From Paraburkholderia heleia NBRC 101817 (GTDB lineage: Bacteria > Pseudomonadota > Gammaproteobacteria > Burkholderiales > Burkholderiaceae): a stretch of 64,000 nt of DNA. The notes beneath the pieces are model-generated. The model was not told the DNA's origin, made no database searches, and saw only the letters and a program-made list of their open reading frames with translations. The stretch covers positions 124,001-188,000 of the forward strand of contig NZ_BBJH01000003.1 of assembly GCF_000739775.1 (NCBI RefSeq), given 5' to 3'. This document shows positions 27,114 through 36,845 of this stretch, piece by piece (positions within the stretch are counted from its first letter, which is position 1; each line of letters opens with the position of its first letter). Both the position numbers and the translations under genes were made by a program.

Positions 27114-27713
27114 ATGGAAAAAAACCGACTCGAAGCATTCAGCGATGGCGTGCTCGCCATCATCATCACCATCATGGTGCTGGAACTCAAGGTGCCGCAT
27201 GGCGACGATCTCGCTGCGCTCGCGCCGCTCTGGCCGGTTTATCTGAGCTACGTGTTGAGCTTCATCTACGTGGGTATCTACTGGAACAACCACCACCACA
27301 TGCTGCAGGTGGCGCGCCGCGTGAACGGCTCGGTGCTCTGGGCCAACCTGCATCTGCTGTTCTGGCTTTCGCTGCTGCCGTTTACCACGGGCTGGATGGG
27401 CGAGAACGAATTCGGGCGCTGGCCGACCGCGCTCTACGGCGTCAACCTGTTGCTCTGCGCGCTGGCCTATGTCGTGCTGCAATTTACGCTCGTGCGCTAT
27501 CACGGCACGCAAAGCCCGCTTGCCATCGCGCTGGGCAACGACGTGAAGGGCAAGATCTCACCGGTGCTTTATCTGGCGGGATTCGCGCTTGCGGCGCTCG
27601 GCTATCCGCGCATCGGTGCGATGTTCTACTTCATCGTCGCGCTGCTTTGGCTCGTGCCCGATCGGCGGATGGAGCGGCTCGCCCTCGCTGCCGGAGAAAA
27701 GAAGGAAGAGTAG
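27114..27713 (+). CDS. TMEM175-type (DUF1211) potassium channel family protein
   Basis: A 199-residue membrane protein with about six hydrophobic segments. It begins MEKNRLEAFSDGVLAIIITIMVLEL, containing the FSDGVLAI-x3-I signature of prokaryotic TMEM175 proteins, which form leaky K+-selective tetramers. The short form with one six-helix unit is usual in bacteria. No ribosome site is evident, and the frame opens earlier, but the signature sits at the expected distance from this ATG. Confidence 0.85.
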   Translation: MEKNRLEAFSDGVLAIIITIMVLELKVPHGDDLAALAPLWPVYLSYVLSFIYVGIYWNNHHHMLQVARRVNGSVLWANLHLLFWLSLLPFTTGWMGENEFGRWPTALYGVNLLLCALAYVVLQFTLVRYHGTQSPLAIALGNDVKGKISPVLYLAGFALAALGYPRIGAMFYFIVALLWLVPDRRMERLALAAGEKKEE

Positions 27714-27718
27714 ACAGC

Positions 27719-27751
27719 GAAGGGGCCGGCGCGCATGCGGCCGGCCCCTTC
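27719..27751. terminator. Hairpin between convergent TMEM175-like and DUF4142 genes
   Basis: A perfect 12-bp stem (GAAGGGGCCGGC and complement) with a nine-base loop lies between the two convergent stops. There is no T tract, so termination is plausible but not certain. Confidence 0.55.
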
Positions 27752-27767
27752 GCGCATCACATCGTCA

Positions 27768-28346
27768 TCAACCTGCCAGGTGCTTGCGCTTCGCGAGTTC
27801 CTGAGCCTTGGCGTAGTCGGCCTGGATCACAGGCAGGCCTTCCGTGGCGGCCTTCTTGAGGCCCGCGTCGCGGCCCGAGGCGATCTCCGCCTGGAAGGCC
27901 GAGAGCGTTTTCTGCTGGCCGGCCAGCGCGACCTGCTCGATGTACGTCTTGTCGAACTCCGCGCCGCGCAGCGTGTTGATGCTGCTGATGACCGCCGCAT
28001 CCGGGTCGTTGCGCGGCACGTCCACGCCGCGCGGGCTCGCCGCGCGCATCGAGTCGGACAGCTTCGAATAGTCGGCCACCAGTTTTTCCGCGAAGGCCTT
28101 CACTTCACGGTCGGTCGAGCGCGAGTCGGCAATGCGCGCGGCATCGCGCTGCGTGGCGACGGTTTGCGTACCGTCCGCGATGAAGGCCTTGTCGGCTTCG
28201 TGAAGCTTGCCGGGTGCGGCCGGGGTCGAGGCAGAAGCCGCCGCAGTGGCTGCAGGCGCGGGGGTCTGCGCATGGGCGCTCAGCGTAACGGCGCAAAGGC
28301 TGGCGGCGGAAGCCGCGATGAGCGAGGCAAGCGAGAGGCGAGTCAT
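27768..28346 (-). CDS. Secreted DUF4142 protein
   Basis: A 192-residue exported protein. Signal peptide: MTRLSLASLIAASAASLCAVTLSAHA. After an Ala/Pro/Thr linker it has the helical DUF4142 domain (ADKAFIADGTQTVATQRDAARIADSRSTDREVKAFAEKLVADY). AAAGGAG precedes the ATG at 28346. DUF4142 proteins are ferritin-like four-helix proteins of unknown role, often linked to envelope stress. Confidence 0.87.
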   Translation of the reverse strand: MTRLSLASLIAASAASLCAVTLSAHAQTPAPAATAAASASTPAAPGKLHEADKAFIADGTQTVATQRDAARIADSRSTDREVKAFAEKLVADYSKLSDSMRAASPRGVDVPRNDPDAAVISSINTLRGAEFDKTYIEQVALAGQQKTLSAFQAEIASGRDAGLKKAATEGLPVIQADYAKAQELAKRKHLAG

Positions 28347-28564
28347 GTGAACTCCTTTCTGCGTAGTTGGTATCGATTGCGCGCGCTGGGCCGCACGTGA
28401 TGCGGTTTTCCGTGCGGCCCTACGCGCGACCGTCATGGCGTGGCGCCTTGCTGCTCAACGGTCTGACGCATTCTATGGAGTCGCTCGCCGTTCAGGTGAA
28501 ACGATTGCCTCGCTTATGTAACGGTTGGTAAGAGGGTATGCGAATGAAATAACGATCCGCGTAT

Positions 28565-30889
28565 TCACATCGACGTCATGCGTGCCTCGGCGCCTTGTTG
28601 CACCTGGCTACGCAGCGTCTTCGCGGCAGCCACCATGTTGGTCAGTGCGGGAATCACCTCGGCCCACTGGCGCGTCTTCAGACCGCAATCCGGGTTGACC
28701 CACAGGCGTTCGGCAGGAATGCACCCAGCGGCCTTCTGCATCAGGTGCACGATGTGCGCTTCGGTCGGGATGTTCGGCGAGTGAATGTCGTACACGCCAG
28801 GCCCGATTTCGTTCGGATACCTGAAATTGTCGAATGCGTCCAGCAGTGCCATGTCGGAGCGCGAGGTCTCGATCGTGATGACGTCCGCGTCCATATCGGC
28901 GATCGAAGCCATGATGTCGTTGAACTCCGAATAGCACATGTGCGTGTGGATCTGCGTGTCGTCTGCCACGCCGTTCGCCGTGATGCGGAACGATTCCACG
29001 GCCCAGCGCAGATACTCGCCCCACTGCGCGCGGCGCAGCGGCAGACCCTCGCGCAGCGCGGCCTCGTCGATCTGGATCACGCCCACGCCGGCCTTCTCCA
29101 GGTCGAGCACTTCTTCGCGAATGGCGAGCGCGAGCTGGTAGCACGAGACCGAACGCGGCTGGTCGTCACGCGCGAAGGACCAGTTGAGGATCGTCACCGG
29201 GCCCGTGAGCATGCCCTTCATGGGCTTGTCCGTGAGCGACTGCGCGTAGGTGATCCACTCCACCGTCATCGCCTTCGGGCGGCTGATGTCGCCGAACAGA
29301 ATGGGCGGCTTCACGCAACGCGAGCCGTACGACTGCACCCAGCCGAACTGGCTGAACGCGTAGCCGTCGAGCTGCTCGCCGAAGTATTCGACCATGTCGT
29401 TGCGCTCGGCTTCCCCGTGTACGAGCACGTCGAGCCCCAGTTGTTCCTGTTCGCGCACGCTGCGTTCGATTTCGGCGCGCATGGCGGCCCGGTAGCCCGC
29501 GTCGTCGAGCGCGCCGCGCCTGAACTGGCTTCGTGCCTGACGAATTTGCGCCGTCTGCGGGAACGAGCCGATCGTGGTGGTCGGGAAGGCGGGCAGCTTC
29601 AGGCGCGCGGCCTGCTTCGCGGCGCGTTCGGCGTAGGCGTGCTGACGATTGCCGAGCTGCGCGTCGATGCGGGCGATCGCGGCCTTCACGGCGGGGTTGT
29701 TCACGCGCGGCGACTGGCGGCGCGCCTGGACGGCGGCGGCGTTCGCCGCGAGAACGGCCGCGACCTGGCCGCGGCCGGTATTCAGCGCCGTGGCGAGCAC
29801 CTTCATCTCGTCGAGCTTCTGCAGCGCAAACGCGAGCCACGAACGGATTTCAACGTCGAGGTTCACTTCGCTCTCGAGATCCACCGGTACGTGCAGCAGC
29901 GAGCACGACGGCGCGATCCACAGGCGCTCGCCCAGTTGCTTCGCGAGCGGCTCGAGCCAGTCGAGCGTGGCGTTCAGATCCGTCTTCCAGATGTTGCGGC
30001 CGTTGATCGCGCCCACCGAAAGCACGCACTTCTCCGGCAGCTTTTGTGCGGCCAGCGCGACTTCTGCGCGGGCGTTGATCGCGTCGATATGCAGACCGTC
30101 GACGGGCAGCGAGCACGCGAGGTCGAGATTGTCCTGCAACTGGCCGAAGTAGGTGGCCAGCAGCAGCTTGACGCTGCGCAGCTCGAACCCTTCATACGCC
30201 GTCGCAAACGCGGCACGCCAGGCCGGATCGAGTTCGGTTACGAGAATCGGCTCGTCGATCTGCACCCATTCGACGTCCATCACGCGGAAGTAGTCGAGCA
30301 GCGCACGATACACGGGCATGATGCGCGGCAGCAGCGCGAGCTTGTCCGAGCCGTCCCTGGCCTTGCCGAGCCACAGGTACGTGAGCGGCCCGATGATCAC
30401 CGGCTTGGCGTTCACGCCCAGTTCGCGGGCTTCGCGCAGCTGCCCGCAAAGACGCGAGGTGTCGAGGTTGAACTGCGTATCGGCCGTGAATTCCGGGACG
30501 ATGTAGTGATAGTTCGTGTCGAACCACTTCGTCATTTCGCCGGCCGCGACTGCGCCGCAGCAAGCGGCATGATCCCCGGCGCCCACGGCCGAGCGGCCAC
30601 GCGCCACGCGAAAGGCGTTGTCGAGCTTGTCGCCGTGGAAGTCCTGCACGCGCTCGGGCAGGTTGCCGAGCGTGAAGCTCATGTCGAGCACCTGGTCGTA
30701 GAACGCGAAGTCGCCAGCGGGCACGAGGTCGAGACCCTTCTGGTTCTCCCAATGGCGCGCGCGCAATTGCGCGCCAAGCGCCTTCAGCTCGTCGCGCGAG
30801 GATTCGCCCTTCCAGTAGCGCTCCAGACCGAATTTGAGTTCGCGTTTCGCGCCGATGCGCGGAAAGCCGAGATTGTGCGTCGTGACCAT
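28565..30889 (-). CDS. metE: Cobalamin-independent methionine synthase
   Basis: A 774-residue two-barrel enzyme that methylates homocysteine from 5-methyltetrahydropteroyltriglutamate. N-terminus [27 protein letters not shown] and [17 protein letters not shown] belong to the substrate-binding barrel; TTIGSFPQT, the zinc-ligand region [21 protein letters not shown] and [10 protein letters not shown] belong to the C-terminal zinc barrel. The ATG at 30889 lacks a strong ribosome site but is the family start. A short insertion ([20 protein letters not shown]) stands where the loop before EMTKW varies. Divergent from metR, its usual activator. Confidence 0.95.
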   Translation of the reverse strand: MVTTHNLGFPRIGAKRELKFGLERYWKGESSRDELKALGAQLRARHWENQKGLDLVPAGDFAFYDQVLDMSFTLGNLPERVQDFHGDKLDNAFRVARGRSAVGAGDHAACCGAVAAGEMTKWFDTNYHYIVPEFTADTQFNLDTSRLCGQLREARELGVNAKPVIIGPLTYLWLGKARDGSDKLALLPRIMPVYRALLDYFRVMDVEWVQIDEPILVTELDPAWRAAFATAYEGFELRSVKLLLATYFGQLQDNLDLACSLPVDGLHIDAINARAEVALAAQKLPEKCVLSVGAINGRNIWKTDLNATLDWLEPLAKQLGERLWIAPSCSLLHVPVDLESEVNLDVEIRSWLAFALQKLDEMKVLATALNTGRGQVAAVLAANAAAVQARRQSPRVNNPAVKAAIARIDAQLGNRQHAYAERAAKQAARLKLPAFPTTTIGSFPQTAQIRQARSQFRRGALDDAGYRAAMRAEIERSVREQEQLGLDVLVHGEAERNDMVEYFGEQLDGYAFSQFGWVQSYGSRCVKPPILFGDISRPKAMTVEWITYAQSLTDKPMKGMLTGPVTILNWSFARDDQPRSVSCYQLALAIREEVLDLEKAGVGVIQIDEAALREGLPLRRAQWGEYLRWAVESFRITANGVADDTQIHTHMCYSEFNDIMASIADMDADVITIETSRSDMALLDAFDNFRYPNEIGPGVYDIHSPNIPTEAHIVHLMQKAAGCIPAERLWVNPDCGLKTRQWAEVIPALTNMVAAAKTLRSQVQQGAEARMTSM

Positions 30890-30965
30890 GTGCGGTGCCG
30901 TCCGAAATGAAAGTGCTGAAAACGATCCAGAGTGGCAGCGATGATAGACGTATCGGTCGATGAAG

Positions 30966-30980
30966 AATAATGGCATTATT
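30966..30980. promoter_or_regulatory. Palindrome in the metE-metR intergenic region, candidate MetR site
   Basis: AATAATGGCATTATT is a perfect palindrome around one base, flanked by TGAAG and TTCA, 36 bp before metR and 77 bp from metE. MetR is a LysR-type protein that binds AT-rich dyads between these genes. A canonical TGAA-N5-TTCA is not present, so this is only a candidate. Confidence 0.4.
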
Positions 30981-31015
30981 TCATTCATCCATTAGTTTCT
31001 TTCATCTGAAACCCG

Positions 31016-31930
31016 ATGCTCGAACGCGTTCATCTCGTCATCGTCCGCGAAGTCGCCCGGCAGGGCTCGTTGACCGCAGCGGCGGAGTCCCTCTTTCTCA
31101 CGCAATCGGCGTTGAGCCATACGGTCAAGAAAATCGAGCAGCAGCTCGGTACGCAAATCTGGGATCGCGAGGGCCGCAGCCTGCGCCTCACGCAGGCGGG
31201 GCAATATCTGCTCTCGCTGGCCGAGCGGCTCTTGCCCCAGTTCGAACTCGCGGAAGAACGCATGAAGCAGTACGCCGCGGGCGAGCGCGGCACCTTGCGC
31301 ATCGGCATGGAATGCGCTCCGTGCTATCAGTGGCTGCTCAAGGTGGTCTCGCCGTATCTGGCGCGCTGGCCCGACGTCGACGTGGACGTGAAGCAGCGTT
31401 TCCAGTTTGGCGGCATCGGCGCGTTGATCGGCTATGACATCGACGTGCTGGTCACGCCCGATCCCCTCAACCGGCCCGGACTGCGCTTCGATCCGGTGTT
31501 CGACTACGAACAGGTGCTGGTGGTCGCGGAAAACCATCCGCTGGCGAACGTGCGCTACGTGAAGCCCGAGCACCTCATCGACGAAACGCTCATCACGTAT
31601 CCCGTGGATACCGACCGGCTCGATATCTACAATCAGTTTCTGCGGCCCGCGAGCATCACGCCGCGCCGTCAAAAGACGATCGAAACGACCGACATCATGC
31701 TGCAGATGGTCGCGAGCCACCGAGGCGTGGCTGCGCTGCCGCGATGGCTCGCGGAGGAATACGCAGACCGCATGCCGCTTGCGATCGTGAAGCTCGGCAA
31801 GCAGGGCATCGCGAAGCAGATCTTTCTCGGCACGCGGGAAGGCGACGCCGTGGTCGACTACCTGAAATCCTTCGTCGAATTCGCGCGCGACCCGGTCTGG
31901 CGCGACCCGGTCTTGCGCGACCCGGTCTGA
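31016..31930 (+). CDS. metR: LysR-family activator of methionine biosynthesis (MetR)
   Basis: A 304-residue LysR-type regulator. Residues 1-60 carry the helix-turn-helix (VAREVARQGSLTAAAESLFLTQSALSHTVKKIE in essence); the co-inducer domain follows with AGERGTLRIGMECAPCYQWLLKV, close to MetR. Homocysteine is the expected co-inducer. It is divergent from metE at 126 bp, as in other proteobacteria. The C-terminus is odd: it ends in three DNA repeat units that encode RDPVW, RDPVL and RDPV, and the stop codon lies inside the third unit. Confidence 0.9.
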   Translation: MLERVHLVIVREVARQGSLTAAAESLFLTQSALSHTVKKIEQQLGTQIWDREGRSLRLTQAGQYLLSLAERLLPQFELAEERMKQYAAGERGTLRIGMECAPCYQWLLKVVSPYLARWPDVDVDVKQRFQFGGIGALIGYDIDVLVTPDPLNRPGLRFDPVFDYEQVLVVAENHPLANVRYVKPEHLIDETLITYPVDTDRLDIYNQFLRPASITPRRQKTIETTDIMLQMVASHRGVAALPRWLAEEYADRMPLAIVKLGKQGIAKQIFLGTREGDAVVDYLKSFVEFARDPVWRDPVLRDPV

Positions 31931-31945
31931 CGCGACCCGGTCTGG
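31886..31945. repeat. Four tandem 15-bp repeats spanning the metR stop codon
   Basis: Units CGCGACCCGGTCTGG, ...TTG, ...TGA and ...TGG follow one another without gaps. The unit length is five codons. The single base change in unit 3 makes the metR stop; the fourth unit is untranslated. Confidence 0.95.
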
Positions 31946-32043
31946 CCACAGCCCCGCGTGCGCGGCTGATGCCGCGCAGTGCACGCGCGCTCGCGGCAAC
32001 GGATGACTTTCCAAAATGAAAGGAACGCGACGCAAGTTCGTAT

Positions 32044-32057
32044 ATTGATCGTTCAAT
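32044..32057. promoter_or_regulatory. BetI-type operator upstream of choX
   Basis: ATTGATCGTTCAAT has the form ATTGA-N3-TTCAAT, nearly the same as ATTGAATGTTCAAT at 38996-39009 in front of betI. BetI repressors bind such palindromes and release them on choline binding. It lies 160 bp before choX. Confidence 0.65.
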
Positions 32058-32098
32058 TAACTTAAAGCCGCTATTCATCGGCGCTCGCTGGAATCGTT

Positions 32099-32125
32099 TG
32101 TCGCTTCTGCGCAATTGCTCGTCGC
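32099..32125 (+). promoter_or_regulatory. 21-bp-spaced direct repeat upstream of choX (candidate GbdR site)
   Basis: Half-sites TGTCGC (32099) and CGTCGC (32120) start exactly 21 bp apart with TGCGCAA between them. The following sequence (GTCGCAATT, then a T tract, then CAACCATGT) also closely resembles the region upstream of the ABC ATPase gene at 63,285-63,351. The arrangement suits an AraC-family dimer. Confidence 0.6.
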
Positions 32126-32216
32126 AATTGCTACGTTGGTCGGCTTTTTGCCGGACAACCATGTGTCATGAGGCTTCATGACCCTGCGACGCAGTTCGAT
32201 TCCTGAGGAGATGACG

Positions 32217-33167
32217 ATGTGCCGATTCCCCCTGCTTAAGACAGGCGCGCTCGCGTGCGCCGCGATGCTCTGCACCGGCGCCTACGCGGCGGATCCCGCC
32301 GCGTGCAAGGACGTGCGCTTCGCCGACGTCGGCTGGACCGATATCGCGGCGACCACGGGCGTGGCGTCGACGATCCTGGGCGCGCTCGGCTATACGCCGA
32401 CCAAGACGATCGCCTCGGTGCCGATCACGTTTGCAGGGCTCAAGAGCAAGCAGATCGATGTGTTCCTCGGCTACTGGTCGCCGACCATGGACCCGATCAT
32501 CGAGCCGTTCACGAAGTCGGGCTCGATCAAGGTGCTCGCGACGCCGAATCTCACGGGCGCGAAATATACGCTTGCTGTCCCCGATTACGTATATCAGGGC
32601 GGCCTCAAATCGTTTCAGGACATCGCGAAATACGCGGACAAGCTGCAAGGGCGCATCTACGGCATCGAACCCGGCAACGACGGCAACGCGCTGATCCAGA
32701 AGATGATCGGCGCGAATCAGTACGGGCTCGGCAAATTCAAGCTCGTCGAATCGAGCGAGGCGGGCATGCTCGTGCAGGTGAACCGTGCCGTGCGCGAGAA
32801 GCAGTGGATCGTGTTCCTCGGCTGGGAGCCGCATCCCATGAACGTGCAGATGAAGATCGACTATCTCTCCGGCGGCGATGCGGTGTTCGGGCCTGACTAT
32901 GGCGCGGCGCGTGTGCTGACCGCGGAACCGCCCGACTACGCCGCGCGCTGCCCGAACGTGGCGAAATTCGTTTCCAACCTGCAGTTCACGACCGCCATCG
33001 AGAACCATTTGATGGTGCCGATCGCCAACAAGGAGGACCCGAACAAGGCCGCCGCCGACTGGCTGCGCAGCAACCCGCAGGTGCTCGACAACTGGCTCGC
33101 CGGCGTGACCACGCTGGATGGCAAGCCGGGCCTGCCTGCCGTGCGCGCCTCGCTGGGTGTGCACTGA
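32217..33167 (+). CDS. choX: Choline-binding periplasmic protein (ChoX-type)
   Basis: A 316-residue exported binding protein of the OpuAC/ChoX family. Signal peptide: MCRFPLLKTGALACAAMLCTGAYAA. The mature protein starts DPAACKDVRFADVGWTDIAATTG and has GYTPTKTIASVPITFAGLKSKQIDVFLGYWSPTMDP, a ChoX hallmark; Trp and Tyr residues for the quaternary-ammonium cage are present. Of three nearby ATGs I choose 32217, six bases after GAGGAG. No permease or ATPase is adjacent, so it probably docks onto the importer whose ATPase starts at 63398. Both BetI- and GbdR-type sites lie upstream. Confidence 0.9.
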   Translation: MCRFPLLKTGALACAAMLCTGAYAADPAACKDVRFADVGWTDIAATTGVASTILGALGYTPTKTIASVPITFAGLKSKQIDVFLGYWSPTMDPIIEPFTKSGSIKVLATPNLTGAKYTLAVPDYVYQGGLKSFQDIAKYADKLQGRIYGIEPGNDGNALIQKMIGANQYGLGKFKLVESSEAGMLVQVNRAVREKQWIVFLGWEPHPMNVQMKIDYLSGGDAVFGPDYGAARVLTAEPPDYAARCPNVAKFVSNLQFTTAIENHLMVPIANKEDPNKAAADWLRSNPQVLDNWLAGVTTLDGKPGLPAVRASLGVH

Positions 33168-33266
33168 CGCGCCCTGGTCCGCGGCGAAGGCCGCGGACAT
33201 CCCTGCGGTACATCCCTATTTGCGCAGCAATATTGGTTGATTAGCGTTCAAAAGAGGAGGAGGCAG

Positions 33267-34913
33267 ATGGAGCAAGCGGGAATCGGTACGCATGGCGCAC
33301 AGGAGAGCGCCGCACGAGGCGGTCATGGCCATGCGCTGCAGCGCGGCCTCACATGGAGAGATGCATTCTGGGTGACGAGCGGCGTGCCCGCGGGCGTGCT
33401 GTTCACGATCGGCGGCGTTTGCGCGACCATCGGCCAGCCGGCCTGGGCCATCTGGATCGCGTCGATTACGATGGGCCTCGTGCAAAGCGCCACCTACGCC
33501 GAGATCTCCGGGCTCTTTCCGCACAAGTCGGGCGGCGCTTCGGTGTACGGAGCAATCGGCTGGGTCCGTTACAGTAAGTTGATCGCGCCGGTTTCCGTAT
33601 GGTGCAACTGGCTCGCGTGGTCGCCCATGCTGGCGCTGGGCTGCGGACTCGCCGCGAACTATGCGCTTGCCACACTGTTTGCGCCCGAAGCGGCGATCCT
33701 GCAGTGGCACTGGACGCTTGCCAACCTGGACTTCATCAAGCCAGGTCTCACGCTGCGCATCAACGCGACGTTCCTGATCGCCGCGGCATTCCTGCTCATC
33801 ACCTTCCGGCTTCAGCACAGCGGCGCGTCGAAGGCCGCGAAAACGCAGAAGATTCTGGGCATTGCGTCGCTCACGCCGCTGTTGATCGTCGGGCTCGTGC
33901 CCTTCGTCACGGGCGATGTGCCCGCAAAGCATCTTTTTCCGCTGCTGCCGCTCGGGCATGACGCGCACGGCAATCTCACCGCTGCGGTGTTCGGCGCCTG
34001 GAACGGGCAGGGCGCGGTCATGGCGCTGGGCGCGATGTTCATGGCGGGATGGGCATCGTACGGCTTCGAAACGGCGGTGTGCTATACGCGCGAGTTTCGC
34101 GACCCACGGCGCGATACGGCGAGGGCGATATTCTGGTCGGGCGCGCTTTGCCTCGTCGTCATGACGCTCGTTCCGCTCGCGTTTCAGGGCTCGCTGGGTA
34201 CGGCGATGATGCTCGATCCGCGTATTGGCGACGGCACGGGTGTGGGCACCGCGATGGCCGCGATGGTGGGCGGCGGCGCCTGGGTGGGCAACGCCGTGGT
34301 GGTGATGCTGATGCTCTCCATCTTGCTGATCGTGATGACGTCGATGATGGGCTCGTCGCGCACGCTCTACCAGGCTTCGGTGGACGGCTGGCTGCCGCGC
34401 TACCTTTCGCGCGTGAACGAGCATGGCGCGCCGACGGCGGCGATGTGGACCGATCTGGGTTTCAATCTCATCCTGCTCGCGATGTCGGACTATATGACGG
34501 TCCTGTCGATCTCGAACGTCTGCTACATGTTGTTCGTTTTCCTGAATTTGCAGTCGGGCTGGATTCATCGTATGGATCGCGGCGCGTGGGCACGGCCGTT
34601 TCGTTGTCCGACGTGGCTGCTCGCGCTGGGTGCGCTGTGCGGGTATGCGAATCTCGTGTTCGTGGGCGCAGGCGCCAATCTGCAAGGCGAGGGGACGCTG
34701 CGCAATGGCCTCATTGCCATGCTGCTGATCGTGCCGGTGTTTGCTTTCCGGCACTACTGGCAGGATCGCGGGCGGTTTCCGGCAGGCAGCGCGCTCGATA
34801 TGGAAGTGAGCGTGCCGGTGCGCAACCGGTGGCTGAATCTTGCGCCTTATGGCGCGCTCATTGCTGCGGCGCTGACGGTTGCGGTTTCGCATTGGCTGGC
34901 CGCTTTGGTCTGA
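33267..34913 (+). CDS. APC-superfamily permease (choline-locus amino acid/amine transporter)
   Basis: A 548-residue membrane protein with about 12 or more hydrophobic segments. APC features: WVTSGVPAGVLFTIGGVCATIGQPAWAIW in the first helix, YAEISGLFPHKSGGASVYGA, and SRTLYQASVDGWLPRYLSRVNEHGAPTAA. GAGGAGG precedes the ATG at 33267. Because it sits between choX and betA it likely moves choline, ethanolamine or another amine; the sequence does not settle which. It ends at a strong terminator. Confidence 0.85.
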   Translation: MEQAGIGTHGAQESAARGGHGHALQRGLTWRDAFWVTSGVPAGVLFTIGGVCATIGQPAWAIWIASITMGLVQSATYAEISGLFPHKSGGASVYGAIGWVRYSKLIAPVSVWCNWLAWSPMLALGCGLAANYALATLFAPEAAILQWHWTLANLDFIKPGLTLRINATFLIAAAFLLITFRLQHSGASKAAKTQKILGIASLTPLLIVGLVPFVTGDVPAKHLFPLLPLGHDAHGNLTAAVFGAWNGQGAVMALGAMFMAGWASYGFETAVCYTREFRDPRRDTARAIFWSGALCLVVMTLVPLAFQGSLGTAMMLDPRIGDGTGVGTAMAAMVGGGAWVGNAVVVMLMLSILLIVMTSMMGSSRTLYQASVDGWLPRYLSRVNEHGAPTAAMWTDLGFNLILLAMSDYMTVLSISNVCYMLFVFLNLQSGWIHRMDRGAWARPFRCPTWLLALGALCGYANLVFVGAGANLQGEGTLRNGLIAMLLIVPVFAFRHYWQDRGRFPAGSALDMEVSVPVRNRWLNLAPYGALIAAALTVAVSHWLAALV

Positions 34914-34936
34914 GTTGGCTTCAGTGTTGGTGTTGG

Positions 34937-34980
34937 CGGCATCGTGCGGGCGGGTTGCCCGTGCGGTGCCGCGTTTTTTT
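34937..34980 (+). terminator. Rho-independent terminator after the APC permease
   Basis: A 15-bp stem with a few G-U pairs (arms at 34937-34951 and 34957-34971) is followed by TTTTTTT at 34974-34980. Confidence 0.8.
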
Positions 34981-35040
34981 GTGTGCCTGACGAGGTGCTT
35001 TTTGTCGGACTGATCGCGCGCTGAATGCTCGACGAAACCG

Positions 35041-35087
35041 AAAAAAAGCCGGAGTCGGCCCGCGGATCCTTGCGTGCCGTCTCCGGC
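35041..35087 (-). terminator. Rho-independent terminator of the betIBA operon
   Basis: On the minus strand an 11-bp stem (arms at 35077-35087 and 35048-35058, one mismatch) is followed by TTTTTTT at 35047-35041, 14 bp after the betA stop. Confidence 0.82.
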
Positions 35088-35100
35088 CCATCAGCGTTGC

Positions 35101-36834
35101 TTAAAGCGTCACGCTGTGCGCGCGGATTTTCTCCCTATGCGCCGCGCCATCCGGTGCAGGAAAATCCGCCCCACGCGCCGGTGCCCCGTGCGCCACGAAA
35201 TACGGCGCATTCGAACGCGCCAGCGCCTCACGCCCGCGTATGCGGTCCGCGATCTTCTCCGCGATCATGATGGTCGGCGCATTGAGGTTGCCGGTGATGA
35301 TGCGCGGCATGATCGACGCGTCCACCACGCGCAGGCCGTCGAGTCCGTGCACGCGGCCTTCGCCATCCACCACGGCCATGTCGTCGTAGCCCATCGCACA
35401 GGAACACGACGGGTGATAGGCGGTTTCCGCGCGGTTGCGCACGAAGGCATCGATCTCGGCGTCGGTCTCGAGCGCCGCGCCGGGGCTCAACTCGCGTCCG
35501 CGAAACCGGTCGAGCGCGGGCTGCGCGATGATCTCGCGGGTCATGCGAATCGCGTCGCGGAACTCGCGCCAGTCGAGCGCCTCGGCCATGTAGTTGAAGA
35601 GAATCGACGGATGCTGGCGCGGGTCGCGCGAGCGCAGCTTCACACGCCCGCGGCTCGGCGAGCGCATCGAGCCCACGTGCGCCTGGAAGCCATGCATCTT
35701 GATCGCATTGCTGCCGTTGTAATTGATCGCAACGGGCAAGAAGTGATATTGAAGGTTTGGCCACGGATCGTCGTCGCGCGTGCGAATGAAGCCGCCCGCC
35801 TCGAAATGATTGCTCGCGCCAATGCCGGTTCCGCGCAGCATCCATTCAAGGCCGATAGCCGGCTGATTGCGCATCAGGAGCGCGGGGTAGAGCGACACGG
35901 GCTCCTTGCACGCGTACTGCATGTACATCTCCAGGTGATCCTGAAGATTCTGCCCGACGCCCGGCAGATCGAGCACAACGGGAATGTCGAGCTCGCGCAG
36001 CCACGCGCCGGGGCCGACGCCCGAGCGCTGCAGGATCTGCGGCGAGGCGATCGCGCCCCCGCACAGCAGCACTTCGCGGCGCGCGTAGCGCGTCACGCGC
36101 GCGGGCCCGTCGAGAAAGACGACGCCGCACGCCCGCTTGCCGCTGAACAGAATGCGGTCCGTTACCGCGTGCGTGACGATGTCGATGTTGGGCCGATGCC
36201 TGGCCTGATCCAGATAGCCGCGTGCGGTGCTCGCGCGCCGGCCCCTGGCCGTCACGGTGCGATCCATCGGCCCGAAGCCTTCCTGGCGGTAGCCATTGAG
36301 GTCGTCGGTGCGCGGATAACCCGCCTGCACGCCCGCCTCGATCATCGCCTCGAAGAGCGGGTTCACGCCCGGCTTGCTTGTGCTCACGTGAACCGGACCT
36401 TCGCCGCCGTGATAGTCGTTCGCACCGATGTCGCGCGTTTCGGCCTTGCGGAAATAGGGCAGGCAGTCCAGATAGCTCCAGTTTTCGAGCCCCTTGCGTT
36501 CGGCCCAGCCGTCGTAGTCGAGCGCGTTGCCGCGGATATAGCACATGCCGTTAATGAGCGACGACCCGCCCAGGCCCTTGCCGCGCCCGCATTCCATGCG
36601 CCGGTTGTTCATGTGCGGCTCGGGATCGGTTTCGTAGGCCCAGTTGTAGCGGCGGCCCTGCAACGGGTAGGCGAGCGCCGCGGGCATCTGCGTGCGGAAA
36701 TCGAAACGGTAGTCGGGACCGCCTGCTTCGAGCAGCAGCACCGTCGCGTCGCGATCCTCGGTGAGGCGCGTGGCAAGCACATTGCCCGCCGATCCCGCGC
36801 CGATGATGATGTAGTCGTACTCTTGCGCTGCCAT
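35101..36834 (-). CDS. betA: Choline dehydrogenase
   Basis: A 577-residue FAD enzyme of the GMC family that oxidises choline to betaine aldehyde at the inner membrane. Seen: dinucleotide fold [20 protein letters not shown] at the N-terminus, [20 protein letters not shown], second signature [17 protein letters not shown], active-site His in [11 protein letters not shown] and the closing [16 protein letters not shown]. The start at 36834 is fixed by homology and lies 11 bp after betB. The last 40 residues are a polar, poorly conserved tail. Confidence 0.94.
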   Translation of the reverse strand: MAAQEYDYIIIGAGSAGNVLATRLTEDRDATVLLLEAGGPDYRFDFRTQMPAALAYPLQGRRYNWAYETDPEPHMNNRRMECGRGKGLGGSSLINGMCYIRGNALDYDGWAERKGLENWSYLDCLPYFRKAETRDIGANDYHGGEGPVHVSTSKPGVNPLFEAMIEAGVQAGYPRTDDLNGYRQEGFGPMDRTVTARGRRASTARGYLDQARHRPNIDIVTHAVTDRILFSGKRACGVVFLDGPARVTRYARREVLLCGGAIASPQILQRSGVGPGAWLRELDIPVVLDLPGVGQNLQDHLEMYMQYACKEPVSLYPALLMRNQPAIGLEWMLRGTGIGASNHFEAGGFIRTRDDDPWPNLQYHFLPVAINYNGSNAIKMHGFQAHVGSMRSPSRGRVKLRSRDPRQHPSILFNYMAEALDWREFRDAIRMTREIIAQPALDRFRGRELSPGAALETDAEIDAFVRNRAETAYHPSCSCAMGYDDMAVVDGEGRVHGLDGLRVVDASIMPRIITGNLNAPTIMIAEKIADRIRGREALARSNAPYFVAHGAPARGADFPAPDGAAHREKIRAHSVTL

Positions 36835-36845
36835 GCAGGACTCCC

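Noticed and set aside
33232-33250. A third BetI-type site before the APC permease
   Set aside because: TTGA and TTCAA are present but separated by six bases instead of three, unlike the two good sites.
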